From Ariolimax columbianus (taxonomy: Eukaryota > Mollusca > Gastropoda > Stylommatophora > Arionidae), in NCBI GenBank assembly GCA_036924085.1, contig JAVGWX010000011.1, forward strand, positions 20,364,455 through 20,428,454: 64,000 nucleotides of DNA, read 5' to 3'. Below are positions 32,400 to 43,159 of the stretch, in pieces. Below the pieces are notes generated by a model. That model made no database searches. It worked only from the letters and a program-made list of their open reading frames with translations, and was not told the DNA's origin. Positions within the stretch are counted from its first letter, which is position 1; every line of letters starts with the position of its first letter. The position numbers were made by a program, and so were the translations under genes.

Positions 32400-33257
32400 T
32401 TCTTCTACTTCTTCTTCTTCTTCTTCTTCTTTTTCTTCTTCTTCTTTGTACGCTGTCAGACGTCAACTTGAATTTGTTCGAAGAAAGCAGCAGTCATCCT
32501 GAGGCTGTCGACACTGCCATAGAGCTTGTCTAGTGTTGTCACTGGTGATGGCCACATGTGCTATCTCTGGTCCTCGTATATCGGGAAATTTTGCAGCAGA
32601 TGTTCAGTGGTCATTTTCCCTGTACTACAGGTGCATTCATCAGTACCACCCATCTTCAGTTTATTGAATAGATGGTACCTCAGTCTGTTGTGGCCTGTGC
32701 GGAGTTTTAAGACCACGACCTGCTCTCTTCTGTTCAACTGGTAATAGGCATCGTTTTTTGTGTAGCCAGTATGTTCTGTTTCCCATTTGGCCTTGTATCT
32801 GGCCCTAATAAACCTTATGGACTCTTCGTATGCCACACTAGAATCTGGTTGTGGTAACCTTGCACCTACTTTTGCCAGTCTGTCTGCCCCCTCTTTGCCT
32901 TGAAGGTTACAGTGGGATGGAACCCACTGTACCCCTACTCTTTTTGGTTCGGACTGCTGGCATAGTTGACAGAGTACTGCTCTTAAATCATTAAGTTCTG
33001 TATTTTTCTGGCTTGTTAGTGCTGTAACCACGGACAGGGCATCTGTAAATATGACTATCTGGCTTTCATTGCTTTCGCCTGTCAGCATTGCTTCTACTGC
33101 AGCCTTCAGTGCCTTTGCCTCCGCTCTGAAATTGCTTGAGAATTTTCCAGTTGCCACTGTTATTTTTCTACTATTTGGTAGGCTCAGGAATACTCCTCCC
33201 CCTCCGTTCTGTGTTGTGTTTGTTACAGAACCGTCGGTGTATGAATGGGTGTATCAT
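32400..33257 (-). mobile_element. LINE family A copy, second insertion in the same older LINE
   Basis: The minus frame 33157-32561 holds RNase H (FSSNFRAEAKALKAAVEAML, FTDALSVVTAL, WVPSHCNLQGKEGADRLAK) and the CCHC end. EAD of HCNxQGNEEAD has become GAD. Tail (TTC)n at 32400-32440. Near-duplication gatattgtata (32389-32399) / gattttgtata (33258-33268). Confidence 0.9.
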
Positions 33258-33559
33258 GATTTTGTATAAATATGTTTTTGGATTTTTTTCTTTTTTGCAA
33301 TCGTCATAACTTCGATTTTCTCTGTTGATTTTCATACTGTACAGGTCTCATTAAGCTTGTTGATATGTTCCGGCAGTTGTTTGTCTGAGGTTGCTATTAT
33401 TGCTTGGTCAGCAGCAAAAGGAAGTTCACTGAGGTTGTTTCCCTTACTAATGTTGGCTTATTGTACATATTGCGTCTATATAAATAATATATAAACAATA
33501 TATAAACAGGAAAGGAGATAGTGCACAACCTTGCCGTACATCGGTCCTAATATAGCTTG

Positions 33560-33930
33560 GCTGGCTTGGCTTCGTTCGTTCTCAATCTCCCACTACCAAA
33601 CCCTGAAAGGGCTTAAGCTGCAGAATATAGTCCAGAGAACAGAATGCGTTGTGTCGTAGTTTACTGCTTGACTGCGATATTTATAACTTTCGGTCCAACA
33701 CATCCGAATTCAGCAACCATTTTTTTTTAGTACCAGGTTAGCATTCCCTATTTGATCCCTTTTCCTTAGCCAGTCTGCCATGCTGCAGCCTGTTATCAAG
33801 AATCCCCGCGTGGAGGTGTAGAAGGGTCTTGGCAACTCTGGCTCGCTGGCCCTGACGCTAGCAATCAGCTATGGGTCGCTGACCACTGCACCTCATGCGC
33901 TGCTCGGCATATTGATCCCCGTCCAAATAT
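33560..33930. mobile_element. SINE-like family T, copy 3
   Basis: Longest copy: tcaatctcccactaccaaac, cctgaaagggcttaagc, aatgcgttgtgtcgtagttt, ccaacacatccgaattcagc, cctatttgatcccttttcct, tagccagtctgccatgctgc, gcgtggaggtgtagaagggt, atcagctatgggtcgctgac. The first segment matches 54105-54240. Confidence 0.72.
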
Positions 33931-33989
33931 GAAATTGTCCTGAATATAGCCTGCCTTTGTTCTCACTGTACATTGGATATTCACATGTG

Positions 33990-35120
33990 AGTAAACTCAT
34001 TTAATAACTAGTTGAACGATTAATCACTGAATGAACATAGGGAACTCATTTAATAACTAGTTAAACGATTAATCACTGAATGAACATAGGGAACTCATTT
34101 AATAACTAGTTGAACGATTAATCACTGAATGAACATAGGGAACTCATTTAATAACTAGTTAAACGATTAATCACTGAATGAACATAGGGAACTCATTTAA
34201 TAACTAGTTGAACGATTAATCACTGAATGAACATAGGGAACTCATTTAATAACTAGTTGAACGATTAATCACTGAATGAACATAGGGAACTCATTTAATA
34301 ACTAGTTAAACGATTAATCACTGAATGAACATAGGGAACTCATTTAATAACTAGTTAAACGATTAATCACTGAATGAACATAGGGAACTCATTTAATAAC
34401 TAGTTAAACGATTAATCACTGAATGAACATAGGGAACTCATTTAATAACTAGTTGAACGATTAATCACTGAATGAACATAGGGAACTCATTTAATAACTA
34501 GTTAAACGATTAATCACTGAATGAACATAGGGAACTCATTTAATAACTAGTTGAACGATTAATCACTGAATGAACATAGGGAACTCATTTAATAACTAGT
34601 TAAACGATTAATCACTGAATGAACATAGGGAACTCATTTAATAACTAGTTAAACGATTAATCACTGAATGAACATAGGGAACTCATTTAATAACTAGTTA
34701 AACGATTAATCACTGAATGAACATAGGGAACTCATTTAATAACTAGTTAAACGATTAATCACTGAATGAACATAGGGAACTCATTTAATAACTAGTTAAA
34801 CGATTAATCACTGAATGAACATAGGGAACTCATTTAATAACTAGTTAAACGATTAATCACTGAATGAACATAGGGAACTCATTTAATAACTAGTTAAACG
34901 ATTAATCACTGAATGAACATAGGGAACTCATTTAATAACTAGTTGAACGATTAATCACTGAATGAACATAGGGAACTCATTTAATAACTAGTTAAACGAT
35001 TAATCACTGAATGAACATAGGGAACTCATTTAATAACTAGTTAAACGATTAATCACTGAATGAACATAGGGAACTCATTTAATAACTAGTTAAACGATTA
35101 ATCACTGAATGAACATAGGG
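33990..35120. repeat. 49-bp satellite, 23 copies, almost invariant
   Basis: Unit ggaactcatttaataactag plus ttaaacgattaatcactgaa plus tgaacatag repeats exactly every 49 bp. Among 23 units I see one recurrent difference only: gttgaacg versus gttaaacg. The order of G and A types is G A G A G G A A A G A G A A A A A A A G A A A. The unit contains the palindrome taactagtta. Confidence 0.98.
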
Positions 35121-35439
35121 TTCTGATGCTGTCATATCTACCAATGGATCTGGGGTGTGGGGAGGGGGGGGGATAAGGAAGCTTTTATGGGCTTCTATGC
35201 TAGAGTGAGATGCAGGGTTGTTGCCAAGTAGAGCGGTGCATACTTGACAACAACGTCCTGTCTCAGAATGGAGATCGTGGCCGGGACTGAGATGGTTATC
35301 TCTAGGACCTCTTTAACGAAAGATGTAACCGTTCCCAGATCAATAATATCTTAGAAAGGTGCAGAAGAGTTGCCTGGGGCATGAGTGGATAGTAGACATA
35401 GAAGCCTCGAACAGTCGAGAACATGTGTAGAACTGCTGT

Positions 35440-36070
35440 CCTGGTCATGCTGGGGTTTGCTGGAATGAAAGGGCTGACATCCTGGCCTCCAGGGCACCTG
35501 GACTGGGGATATTGCCATTAGTATGGGTTGGCATTTTGAAGTTGATTAAAGACCGCTTTTTGGATGAAAATATTGCGTCGATGCACAAGCAATGCAAGGA
35601 TTGCAGAGCTTTGAAATTATACACGGGCCAGCAGAAAGGAACGCCGCAGAGGACAGAGGAGTTTTTAACCACGACCTACTTTAGATAGGCTGTGTGATTC
35701 ACCGAGAAAACCCTTGAAACGTCACAGTTCACCGCCGACTAAAGGACGGGAATCATATTGTGCTAAGATTGATAATCAACCCATGCTTCACATAGAGAAG
35801 TAAAACAAATTCACGGAACAAAACACAACAAATTACTGTTGAGAGTGATCCATTCACAGAATCCTGCCCTGAAACCAACTGCATATCCATTTTTATTTCC
35901 CGAACACGATATTATAGTTGCACTGATATCTGACACATGCACATTCCGTTATTTAGTCAGCCGTGGAATGTGACGTACCTAATAGATTTCTCCTTGAGTC
36001 TAAAAGCCTGTATCTACAGTAGGCTGGTTTAACCAGCAAGCTACATTATCTACACTTTCGGTATTTTATG
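35440..36070 (+). pseudogene. LINE 3' end: RNase H tail plus 3'UTR
   Basis: The + frame gives PGHAGVCWNERADILASRAP (RNase H GHxGVxGNExADxLA motif), then SMHKQCKDCRALKLYTGQQK and TTYFR followed by a stop. The roughly 360 bp from gacctactttagataggctg (35669) onward recur at 39062-39420 and are the shared 3'UTR of this family. Distinct from families A-G. Confidence 0.75.
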
Positions 36071-36965
36071 AAAGGGACTGAGCACCTCTGGGTCTGTCCG
36101 AAATCCAATGACGTCGATTTTGAACAGAACAGAACCTCACAACATAATTTCTTAGGTATGTCTGAAAATATAATTATTTAACCAAATTGAGGACCACCAA
36201 AGATGTCTAGAGAACAAGGCGCGGCTTGGGTGCGTATGTTTTCTGGTAAACATTCGAAGAAACAGTGTCACGCTGTCGGTTTGTGTAATTATATTGGTAA
36301 TTGTGTGTCTTTCCTTCTAATTACAAAGTGCATGGAGAAGTCTGAATTGTGTTTACTACATTGTTTATGTTGTTGTTTGGGTACGCAAGTGGGTAATCGG
36401 GCAAAGAAGGTAATGAAGATTACGAAGAAACTGAAAACAATTAGGGGCAATAAAATTGAAAGAAGACGAGCACACATCGTAATGATATCAACACTGAAAT
36501 CCGCTTTAAGTTAAATATTTTCATTGTTAGTTCCCATTGAAATCTTGCATCCTCAGGATGAGGGGGAGTGATTGACAGGGTGATGGGCCGGATGAAGAAG
36601 AAGCAGACGAGTTGGAAAATAGGCGGATGGGTTCATGGGGAGAGGAAGAGATGGGCTTGTTGGACGAAGGGTGATGTGAGGCAAGCGATTGGGTAGGGGG
36701 AAATACTTTAATAGCTACACTGCTGTTGTTTCTTTCATATTTTGCAGTTTGATTGACTGGCAGATCTTCTTCGCGGATATGCTTCATATTAAATTGTTTT
36801 TCGCGTTTTTTAGCTAGTTCTCTAGATTACAAAGTATCCACTGTTTTACTGATTTAACATAATGAGTACTGTTTCCAGATCTTTAATATCTTCTTCTACA
36901 TCTTCGTTCGTCTTTAGACTTTGACTTCAGTGACTCAAACAAAGGCAGAAGTCTGGACATTTTCT
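36071..36965. other. Unassigned, about 900 bp
   Basis: The 103-codon + ORF (36203-36514) and 86-codon minus ORF (36527-36787) show no recognisable domain. 36068-36115 (gactgagcacctctgggtct, gtccgaaatcc) resembles 44130-44165, so a small dispersed repeat is present. Confidence 0.3.
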
Positions 36966-36969
36966 AATA

Positions 36970-37684
36970 CTCAAGTGTTAACAACGGGAACATATTCCAG
37001 TAATTTCCGTGCAGAAGCAGAGGCAGAGAAGGCCGCACCTGAGCTTGTAATCCAAGATAAAGATATCCACTAAGAAAACATAGTATTCCTGACTGATACC
37101 GCGTCAGTATTAGCAGCGCTAAAACAACACAAAGATGAAGGTTTCGAGCAATGTATGTTCTCCCTTACACAACTCTCATAAGAACACACAAGGTTGGACA
37201 TACAGTGGATCCCATCCCACTGCAATATTGAAGGTAATGAAGCTGCAGGCAAACTAGCAAAGAGAGGAGGAGCATCCCCACAAATAGACATATAATGAGG
37301 CCAAGACCATAATTAAAGCCAACTTCAGGGTAAAATGGGCTGATAAACACCCCGACTTCCGAAAAGAAGACAGCTACTTTAACTTAACTAGAGAAGAGCA
37401 AGTCATCATCTTCAGACTCAGAATTGGGCATAACAGACTCAAGTGTCATCTTTATAATAACATGAGGATTGGGACAGATGACAGGTGCCCATGTGGGGAG
37501 CATATCATGACACATCCTACAAAGCTGCACGCTCACGCAGGAAAAGAGAGAACAATACTCGCCTCGCGAGACAGATAAGAGACAGAAGCTGTATGTAGAC
37601 GGAACAGCCCTACAAACAACAGTGTCCTTTATAAGAGAAACCGGAACCTTGATCTGAGGATGAACGAAAAAGAAGAAGAAGTCT
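36970..37684 (+). pseudogene. LINE family E 3' end (RNase H and CCHC)
   Basis: The + strand gives TYSSNFRAEAEAEKAA, FLTDTASVLAALKQHKDE, QWIPSHCNIEGNEAAGKLAK, REEQVIIFRLRIGHNRLKCH and RCPCGEHIM. Domain order is as in family A but only moderately similar. Frameshifted, with a D to G change in the EAD motif. Ends in aaaaagaagaagaag at 37670-37684. Confidence 0.85.
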
Positions 37685-38250
37685 TGACACTTTCGTAGTA
37701 GGTCTCTTGAATGTAGGCAATGTCTATATTCTCTTTGTAAAGCTTGTGAGTAAGTTGTAGCTTCTTGTTTGGTACACTCTATGCATTCCATTGAAGTATA
37801 GTAGGGGTTCATTTCTCTGTACTTTGGTCAGTATGAATGTCCCTAGTTCCCTGTGCCCTGGATCTACTAGTAGCATTTGGTCGACCCATTCGAGACAAGC
37901 GGTCCGACACTCTCTCCACCCGACGGGTCTCCTTTGGTCGAGCACCACCTCGTTTATTTATTTTGGTTCGTGTCACCATCATACGCAATGGTCAGTACTT
38001 TGTTGTACGCCTAGCAAACAAGCACATCCATCCTCAGCTTGCATTTGTTCAGGACTGCCTCCCTTGGCTGTTCTCAGGTCACCTGCAGAACAACAATTAT
38101 TTGAGGTCTTAGCTGTCTCTGCAAGGAAATCTGTTTTTCAAGATTATCGGGTTTTTCCTACCAGATTTTGTAAAAGTCCATCCCTTAGGTTGGATATTAT
38201 CCAGGACTGTTTTGCTCCTCCTGTATATGTCTGAATTTGTTTCTTAATTT
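37685..38250 (-). pseudogene. LINE 5' fragment with start of endonuclease domain
   Basis: On the minus strand, TILQWNA (37800) followed after a stop by NKKLQLTHKLYKENIDIAYI and QETYYESVK is the start of an apurinic-type endonuclease (ILQWNxRS...DIxxIQET). The upstream part to 38250 is probably the end of ORF1 with many stops. The domain is cut at 37685, exactly where the + strand LINE E (GAA)n tail ends, so LINE E appears to have inserted here. Confidence 0.65.
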
Positions 38251-39061
38251 GTCCTCCTCGTTTGCACACGTAGTTTAGCCGATCAGTCAAATTCGTTGCC
38301 CGTGGGGTGACGCTGCTATTCACAATTAGACGTCTGGAGTCATACGTGAGCTAGGTAGAAAGAAGGGAACGGACCAATTAGGATCCTAGACATTCTATTT
38401 CACAAGGAAATGACTGCCTCTAGCCATGAGACACTATCCCTTACACAGTCCTGCCTTACCTTGGAACTTTAATATCACTCCGCAAGACTTACATAATACT
38501 CAGTTGATATTGTGTGTGTGTGTGTGTCTCACATGTGTGTGTGTATGTATCTGCGTGTGTGTGTGCGCGCGCGCGCGTGTTGCGTGCGTGCGTGTGTGTG
38601 TGTGTGAAAGAAAATGGCTGGTGTACAGTGCCATGACTTGGGCGTCATCTATCCTCAAAGAGTTATATAACTTTTTAGTAGGATTGTACGACAGGTTATC
38701 AGGGTGGCAGTGGACATGTACTCAGCTCTTCCCCACACAAAGATTTCAAAACTATTCAAACTATATATTATACTTTTTTCTTCCTTCTCTTGTTCCCTAA
38801 AGCAGAATGCGTTAAACTGTGTTTTACGACTTTCTGCCCGTGCATCCGATTACATAACCTATTTGTGTGGCTGTACTATCCTATCTATAGGGGCATTATT
38901 GCATATAAAAGTAGCCGATATTGTCATTTGTCATAAAGTTAAATGAACTTCCTTGTACGAGGAGTCAAAGATCTATGATGTCAAGAATCCAGCTCAGTTT
39001 ATCTGTAGCCTTGTCTTTCTTTAAATGTGTGCCCGATATATATCCAGCTCCCTTTACCCAT
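38251..39061. other. Unassigned, about 800 bp, with a TG/CG tract
   Basis: Apart from the alternating tract at 38512-38606, I recognise no gene or repeat. Confidence 0.3.
38512..38606. repeat. (TG)n/(CG)n alternating tract
   Basis: tgtgtgtgtgtgtctcac, then gtgtgtgtgcgcgcgcgcgc and gtgcgtgcgtgtgtgtgtgt. Ninety-five bp of mostly alternating purine-pyrimidine, a potential Z-DNA segment. Confidence 0.88.
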
Positions 39062-39420
39062 GACCTACTTTAGAAAGGCCATCTGATTCACCGGGAAAAC
39101 CCCTTGAAACGTCACATTCCACCGCCGACTAAATAACTGAACTGATATTATGCCAAGGTTTATAATCAATCCATTCTCCACATAGAGAAATAAAACAAAT
39201 TCACGGTACAAAACACAACATATTACTGTTGAGAGTGATCCTTTCACAGAATCCTGCTCTGAAATCAACTGCTTATCCATCTTTGTTTCCTTAACACGAT
39301 ATTATGGTTGCATTGATAATTGACAAATACAAGATGCGTTATTTGGTCAGCCGTTAAATGTGACGTTTCAAATGTATTTCTTCGTGAGTCAGAAGGACTG
39401 TATCTATAATAGGCTATACT
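39062..39420 (+). mobile_element. LINE 3'UTR-only fragment
   Basis: About 360 bp matching 35669-36027 (gacctactttagaaaggcca, accgccgactaaata, cacatagagaaataaaacaa, ttactgttgagagtgatcc, cagccgttaaatgtgacg). Extremely 5'-truncated. It ends about 58 bp before a host exon. Confidence 0.8.
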
Positions 39421-39478
39421 TTACCCCAAACAGAGATATCAGCAATAATTACGTTTACCATATCTTTATCTTCTGCAG

Positions 39479-39582
39479 TGATTGTCAATGGCTCAGCCCC
39501 CACCCAACGTCTAATGGGCCTGATGATCGAAGCGACAGCTACAGACAAGAAAGGAGTTATCTACGTTCCAGGAAGCTTTAAC
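39479..39582 (+). CDS. Reeler-domain protein, exon a (partial gene)
   Basis: Acceptor tatctttatcttctgcag (to 39478) and donor GTGAGT at 39583 bound 104 bp, entered in phase 1 (two bases complete a codon) and left in phase 0. The 34 codons include IVNGSAPTQRLMGLMIEATA and VIYVPGSFN, matching the F-x-GFxxxAR...VGxF segment of Reeler domains. Such domains occur in reelin, spondins and secreted invertebrate defence proteins. Upstream exons (signal peptide and domain start) are not identified. Joining directly to the exon at 45531 gives an uninterrupted domain. Confidence 0.8.
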
Positions 39583-39614
39583 GTGAGTTAATATTTTCAT
39601 GGTCTGTCTCTTGA

Positions 39615-39795
39615 ACCACAGAGCGTTCAAATAGCGTAGTGATAGAGAACTGACATTCCACTTTACAGATGTGGGGTTCAGGTCCCGTTATCTGCACTTT
39701 CCAGTTGACTCGGCTGTAAATGGGTATCTAGCTTACTGTTAAACAAGGTAAGGCAGCGAGGAATGGAACTCAACACTCCACCTCAAAAAACATTC
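39615..39795 (+). mobile_element. tRNA-derived SINE in intron 1
   Basis: A-box-like atagcgtagtgatagagaac, B box tggggttcaggtcccg, then ccagttgactcggctgtaaa, tgggtatct and aaggtaaggcagcgaggaat. Same central domain as the other SINEs. Confidence 0.83.
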
Positions 39796-39804
39796 TCTGG
39801 TGTC

Positions 39805-40150
39805 CTGTTGTTGTTTGCGAATGTCCACAATGAGTAGGTTAATCTTTTGTGTGCCCTGAAAAGGACATTAAGTGGCGGGTTGTAGTAGCTTTCCTCATAT
39901 CCCGAGCGTGCTGCTGGAGGTGTACCGGAGTCCTACACTCGGTTGTGTTTTGTTTGGTTGCATCTACGTGTCACTCACTACTACAGAGATCACGTCAATC
40001 CTTCACCTTGTTAGCAAGGCTGCCATGAAAACAGCTCGTTTCTAGGGAGGGCTATTAGGAAGCCAAGATGAGGGTCTTGTCCAGTATGTTTTGCCTGACC
40101 ATGACTAAGTAATATATTTTAACTGACCACACGTTAGTCTTCCTCCTCGT
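39805..40150 (-). mobile_element. SINE-like family S, copy 3 (unexpanded), intron 1
   Basis: Matches 25945-26275 throughout (tgagtaggttaatcttttgt, ccctgaaaaggacattaagt, cccgagcgtgctgctggagg, ttagcaaggctgccatgaaa). It begins with gttgttgtttgcgaatg, the complement of the CAA-rich 3' end. Confidence 0.77.
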
Positions 40151-40164
40151 CTGGTGTCATAGAA

Positions 40165-40800
40165 TGAAGGCTCTAACCAGTTCATCCCTGACAGCAGTGC
40201 CTGCTATCTTGATCTTGATGACCCGTACTTCGGCGTAGCTGCGGGTCCCAACTTCATCTCCAGCGGAGCCTGTCTTGAGCCACGGAAGTCCAGTGCGTTG
40301 TAAGTGCTCCTCTAGAGGCATCTAGGATATTGCAGAGTACAGCAAGAGAGTCTGACCAACGCATTGGAGGTCTTTCCGCGGTCTCTTCTTTCCTTGGGGG
40401 TACCACACAGCTGTCGCTGTGCTCCATCGACCACAGTCTCGTCGCAACATGTTACCTGCCCATCTACGTTTTGTCTTGTCTGCATGAATTACCACATCCT
40501 TCACCAGGTACAATTGTCTACTGTCAGAATTGTGGAGACCTTGCAATAAGTTGGTTCCGGAGAGTGATTTCAACCAAGCGTCTCTCGAGGGAGGTCTGGG
40601 TCATTCTCAATTTGTCTCTTAGTGATTTTGTTAGTGTCCACGTATCGGCACCGTAGCACATCGCAGGGAGTAAAGTGGAATTGAAGAGGGAGGCTGGTAG
40701 GTTTTTGATCAAGACAATCGTCTAGGACCGTGGTAATAGACAAGAAGGCTGCTTAACCCGTGCGGCGACGTCTTGTCAGTTCAGGTTCCAGCTTATTCTC
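40165..40800 (-). pseudogene. LINE reverse transcriptase C-terminal relic, intron 1
   Basis: Minus strand: FNSTLLPAMCYGADTWTLTK, KLRMTQTSLERRLVEITLRN, then HADKTKRRWAGNMLRRDCGR and WSTATAVWYPQGKKRPR, and in another frame ALTTHWTSVAQDRLRWR. This is the classic C-terminal order of an animal endonuclease/RT LINE. The + strand of its last part looks like a cysteine-bearing exon but is a shadow. Confidence 0.88.
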
Positions 40801-41212
40801 CATACTGAGAAGAGAGTAATAGTACATGGGTAATGCTTTAATAATTATTATAATAATAACACGCGTGTGTCACTAGGGACCGCTGCTTCGAATGACTGTG
40901 TCTATGACTACGTCCACGATGACCGAATCCCAGACGACCTACATTTTGTGGGGAGCGATGGCGATCTGTTTCAGCAGGATGTTGTGATTGCGTCCACAGA
41001 CACGACTTCAAGGTGAGAAAATCATCTTCCCGTCCCTCGCTTCCCATTGCCAGCCGGAGCATCTGGGAGTGACACGTCACGTTGCCGAAGAGGAAGAGGC
41101 GACGGCGATCTATCTTCGAGGCAGTGTCTGCGATTTGAGTACACCAGTCTACCTCACGGTCGGAAATCAAATTGTGTTAGTTGAACCCGAGTATGCTCTT
41201 CTGGTTGCAATG

Positions 41213-41568
41213 TGACTACCTATATCTCTTAAATTTGAACAAATTCAACAATGAAAACAATAGCATAGAAAACGATGTAAGTTATTAGACAATTTAAAAG
41301 CAAAAGAAAATAAAAGACAGCGAATGAAGATACTCTGGAATGAAATTGTCCGCCCAAGAGAGGAAAACGACTTGCATGAAGATATACGCGAGTGTATTGA
41401 TTATTCTAGCTGGAGATTGAGTCCTGGTATTGCATCGGGTAGTTTGATGTCAGATGGACATTAGCTATCTTATTTTGATACATATCAATCTTGTTGGCCA
41501 TCATAAGGTGCCGTGCCATGTCTCCCCTGGTTTACCTTTCGGACTTCCATTTGGTTACTGTTTGTAAG
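41213..41568. other. Unassigned intronic sequence
   Basis: AT-rich, no repeats or ORFs recognised. Confidence 0.35.
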
Positions 41569-41570
41569 TA

Positions 41571-42480
41571 CGAAAAGTGTTCAAATTAAACAGGACCTAA
41601 CTGCACCAAGTGAACATACGTACGATGCGTGTGATGACGTCACTTCTGGTGGTATTCAGCACATAATACTAACCATCAAGTTTGCAAAATTTAAATATCC
41701 TTCAAACTCATAGTTTCCTCGGCAGACCGTTGAAAACATGGTGGGTGTGATGCGGAATCCGTTCAGAGTTGATCAGCGAGCGGTGATTCGGTTTCTAACA
41801 TCTGAAGGATGTCGACCAGTTGACATTCATCGCAGAATGCAGAATGTATGGTGACAAAAGTGTGTCGAGGACAACAGTGAAGAACTAGACAACGATGTTT
41901 AAAGAAGGACGTGAGTTAACAAAAGATCTACCGAGACCAGGCCAGGCGAATATTGTTGCGTCAGAAGATGCCATCGTCAAATTTGATGCAGCAACTCGGG
42001 TGGAGCGTCGCCGGAGCTTGCGTTTGCTAGCAGAGAAATTCGTTGTGTCGCTAGGGACAGTTCAAATGGTGGTTAGCAAGAAACTTTACTATCGGAAGGT
42101 GTGTTCACAATGTGTACCTCGGTTTCTGACCAACCACCATAAGGAAGAACGCATGGGATGGAGTTTAAACCACTTGCTGCGATACGAAGAGGAGGGTGAT
42201 TCCTTTTATTTGCGCATAGTGGCTGGTGAACACGCCTCGGTCGATATCCTTCAGATGTTAGAAACCGAATCACCGCTCGCTGATCAACTCTTGACGGATT
42301 CCGTATCGCACCTGCCATTTTCCACCGATCTGATGAAGGAATTATGATCTCGGAGGATAGTGACATTTTGCAAACTTGACGGTTGGCATGGGCTGTATAC
42401 ATCAGAAGGGACGTCTTCATCTGCATCGAACATATGTTCACTTGGTGCAGTTTGGTCCGGTTTAATTTGAACACGCCTAG
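41571..42480. mobile_element. Fold-back mariner 2, intron 1
   Basis: Flanked by TA at 41569-41570 and 42481-42482. Left end cgaaaagtgttcaaattaaa and right end (reverse) ctaggcgtgttcaaattaaa match, and both continue inward for about 245 bp (41571-41817 and 42240-42480) through tgcaccaagtgaacata, the leader and the transposase start. Unlike copies 1 and 3, about 420 bp of central coding region is kept between the arms. Same family as copy 1. Confidence 0.93.
41740..42230 (+). pseudogene. mariner transposase N-terminal half, truncated by inverted arm
   Basis: The + strand gives the helix-turn-helix start (RNPFRVDQRAVIRFLTSEGC, RPVDIHRRMQ), a 1-base shift, then FKEGRELTKDLPRPGQANIV, VKFDAATRVERRRSLRLLAE, VPRFLTNHHKEERM and YEEEGDSFYLRIVAGEH. 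In intact mariners the last segment is followed by the first catalytic aspartate (GDET). Here it reads GEHA and then runs into the inverted arm. No catalytic domain. Confidence 0.85.
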
Positions 42481-42482
42481 TA

Positions 42483-42811
42483 GCATGTCTTTACAGAACG
42501 ACACGTCTTACAACCACAAGCTTACTTAGCTGTTATAAGTGTCTTTGCAGGGGTGTGGACTACGGTAGGTTGCCATTACTTTCAGTATGTGGAGGAGCGA
42601 TTCCACAAGGGAGAAAAAGACTGGTGTATGCTAAAATTGGACACGCCGGGATTCGAACACGGTGCGTTGGAATTGGTCAACGGACGTTTCATCCATAGCA
42701 GCCCTGCCTTCCGATTTGGTTAATAGTATTAAGTTGATGTTAAATGAAACGTTACAGGGAACAGAGATTGTGGTCTTGGTCAGTTTATTGTGCCTAGCCT
42801 TTTGCGCGAGG
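42483..42811. other. Unassigned intronic sequence
   Basis: Contains tRNA-like gggattcgaacacggtgcgt (42649), possibly SINE debris in minus orientation. No firm call. Confidence 0.35.
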
Positions 42812-43150
42812 GGAGAAGGCAAAATATACTGACCTGACATGTTACTCAAGGTAGGGAAAATATACTGGCCAAGACCCTCACCTCGGCTTCCTCGTAGCCC
42901 TCTCTGGAAATGGGCTGTTTTTAAGGCAACCTGCCTAACGAGGTAAGGGATCGACGTGATCATCGTAGCAGTGAGGGACACGATGATGAAGTCAATCATA
43001 ACACAACCGCCTGGATGGCTCTGGTCCACCTTCATCACCACGCTCGAAATTTGAAGAAATCATCTGAAACCCGCCACTTTACGTCTTTTTATTAGAGTGC
43101 AAAAAAAACGAGTAATCTTACGCATTGTGGAAATTCGCAACATCAACAAA
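42812..43150 (+). mobile_element. SINE-like family S, copy 4, intron 1
   Basis: aaaatatactggccaagacc, ctcacctcggcttcctcgta, tggaaatgggctgtttttaa, acctgcctaacgaggtaagg, acaaccgcctggatggctct, ending cgcaacatcaac. The 5' subrepeat is present about twice and is not expanded. Confidence 0.78.
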
Positions 43151-43159
43151 CGAAGTTTT

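Larger units (their letters stand above)
29960..33545 (-). pseudogene. Old LINE reverse transcriptase relic carrying two nested insertions
   Basis: Minus-strand collinear pieces: 33545-33258 (SPFLFIYCLYI-like text, then DQAIIATSDKQLPEHINKLN, the region after the FADD box), 32399-31962 (MKCLRRILELTIMHRIRKEY, TTSVLDLIKRQTKWFGHVTR) and 30130-29960 (degraded C-terminal text). The gaps are exactly filled by family A insertions at 32400-33257 and 30131-31945. Non-functional. Confidence 0.8.

Noticed and set aside
35669..39420. Segmental duplication of part of the Reeler gene region, suggested by 360-bp copies at 35669 and 39062.
   Set aside because: The first copy follows directly on a LINE RNase H ORF end, so the shared segment is better explained as that LINE's 3'UTR inserted twice.
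40152..40305. An attractive + strand exon (NEGSNQFIPDSSACYLDLDD...) with acceptor gtgtcatag and donor GTAAGT, in phase after Reeler exon a.
   Set aside because: The minus strand of the same DNA encodes ALTTHWTSVAQDRLRWR, the C-terminus of the LINE at 40165-40800. The + frame is its shadow, and its exit phase does not fit the next candidate or exon b.
40876..41012. A + strand open segment (TAASNDCVYDYVHDDRIPDD...) followed by GTGAGA, resembling an extracellular-domain exon.
   Set aside because: It has a poor acceptor (no pyrimidine tract). Its entry phase is incompatible with exon a and its exit phase with exon b. The minus strand has LINE-like text (RRRLFLFGNV). Left as unassigned.
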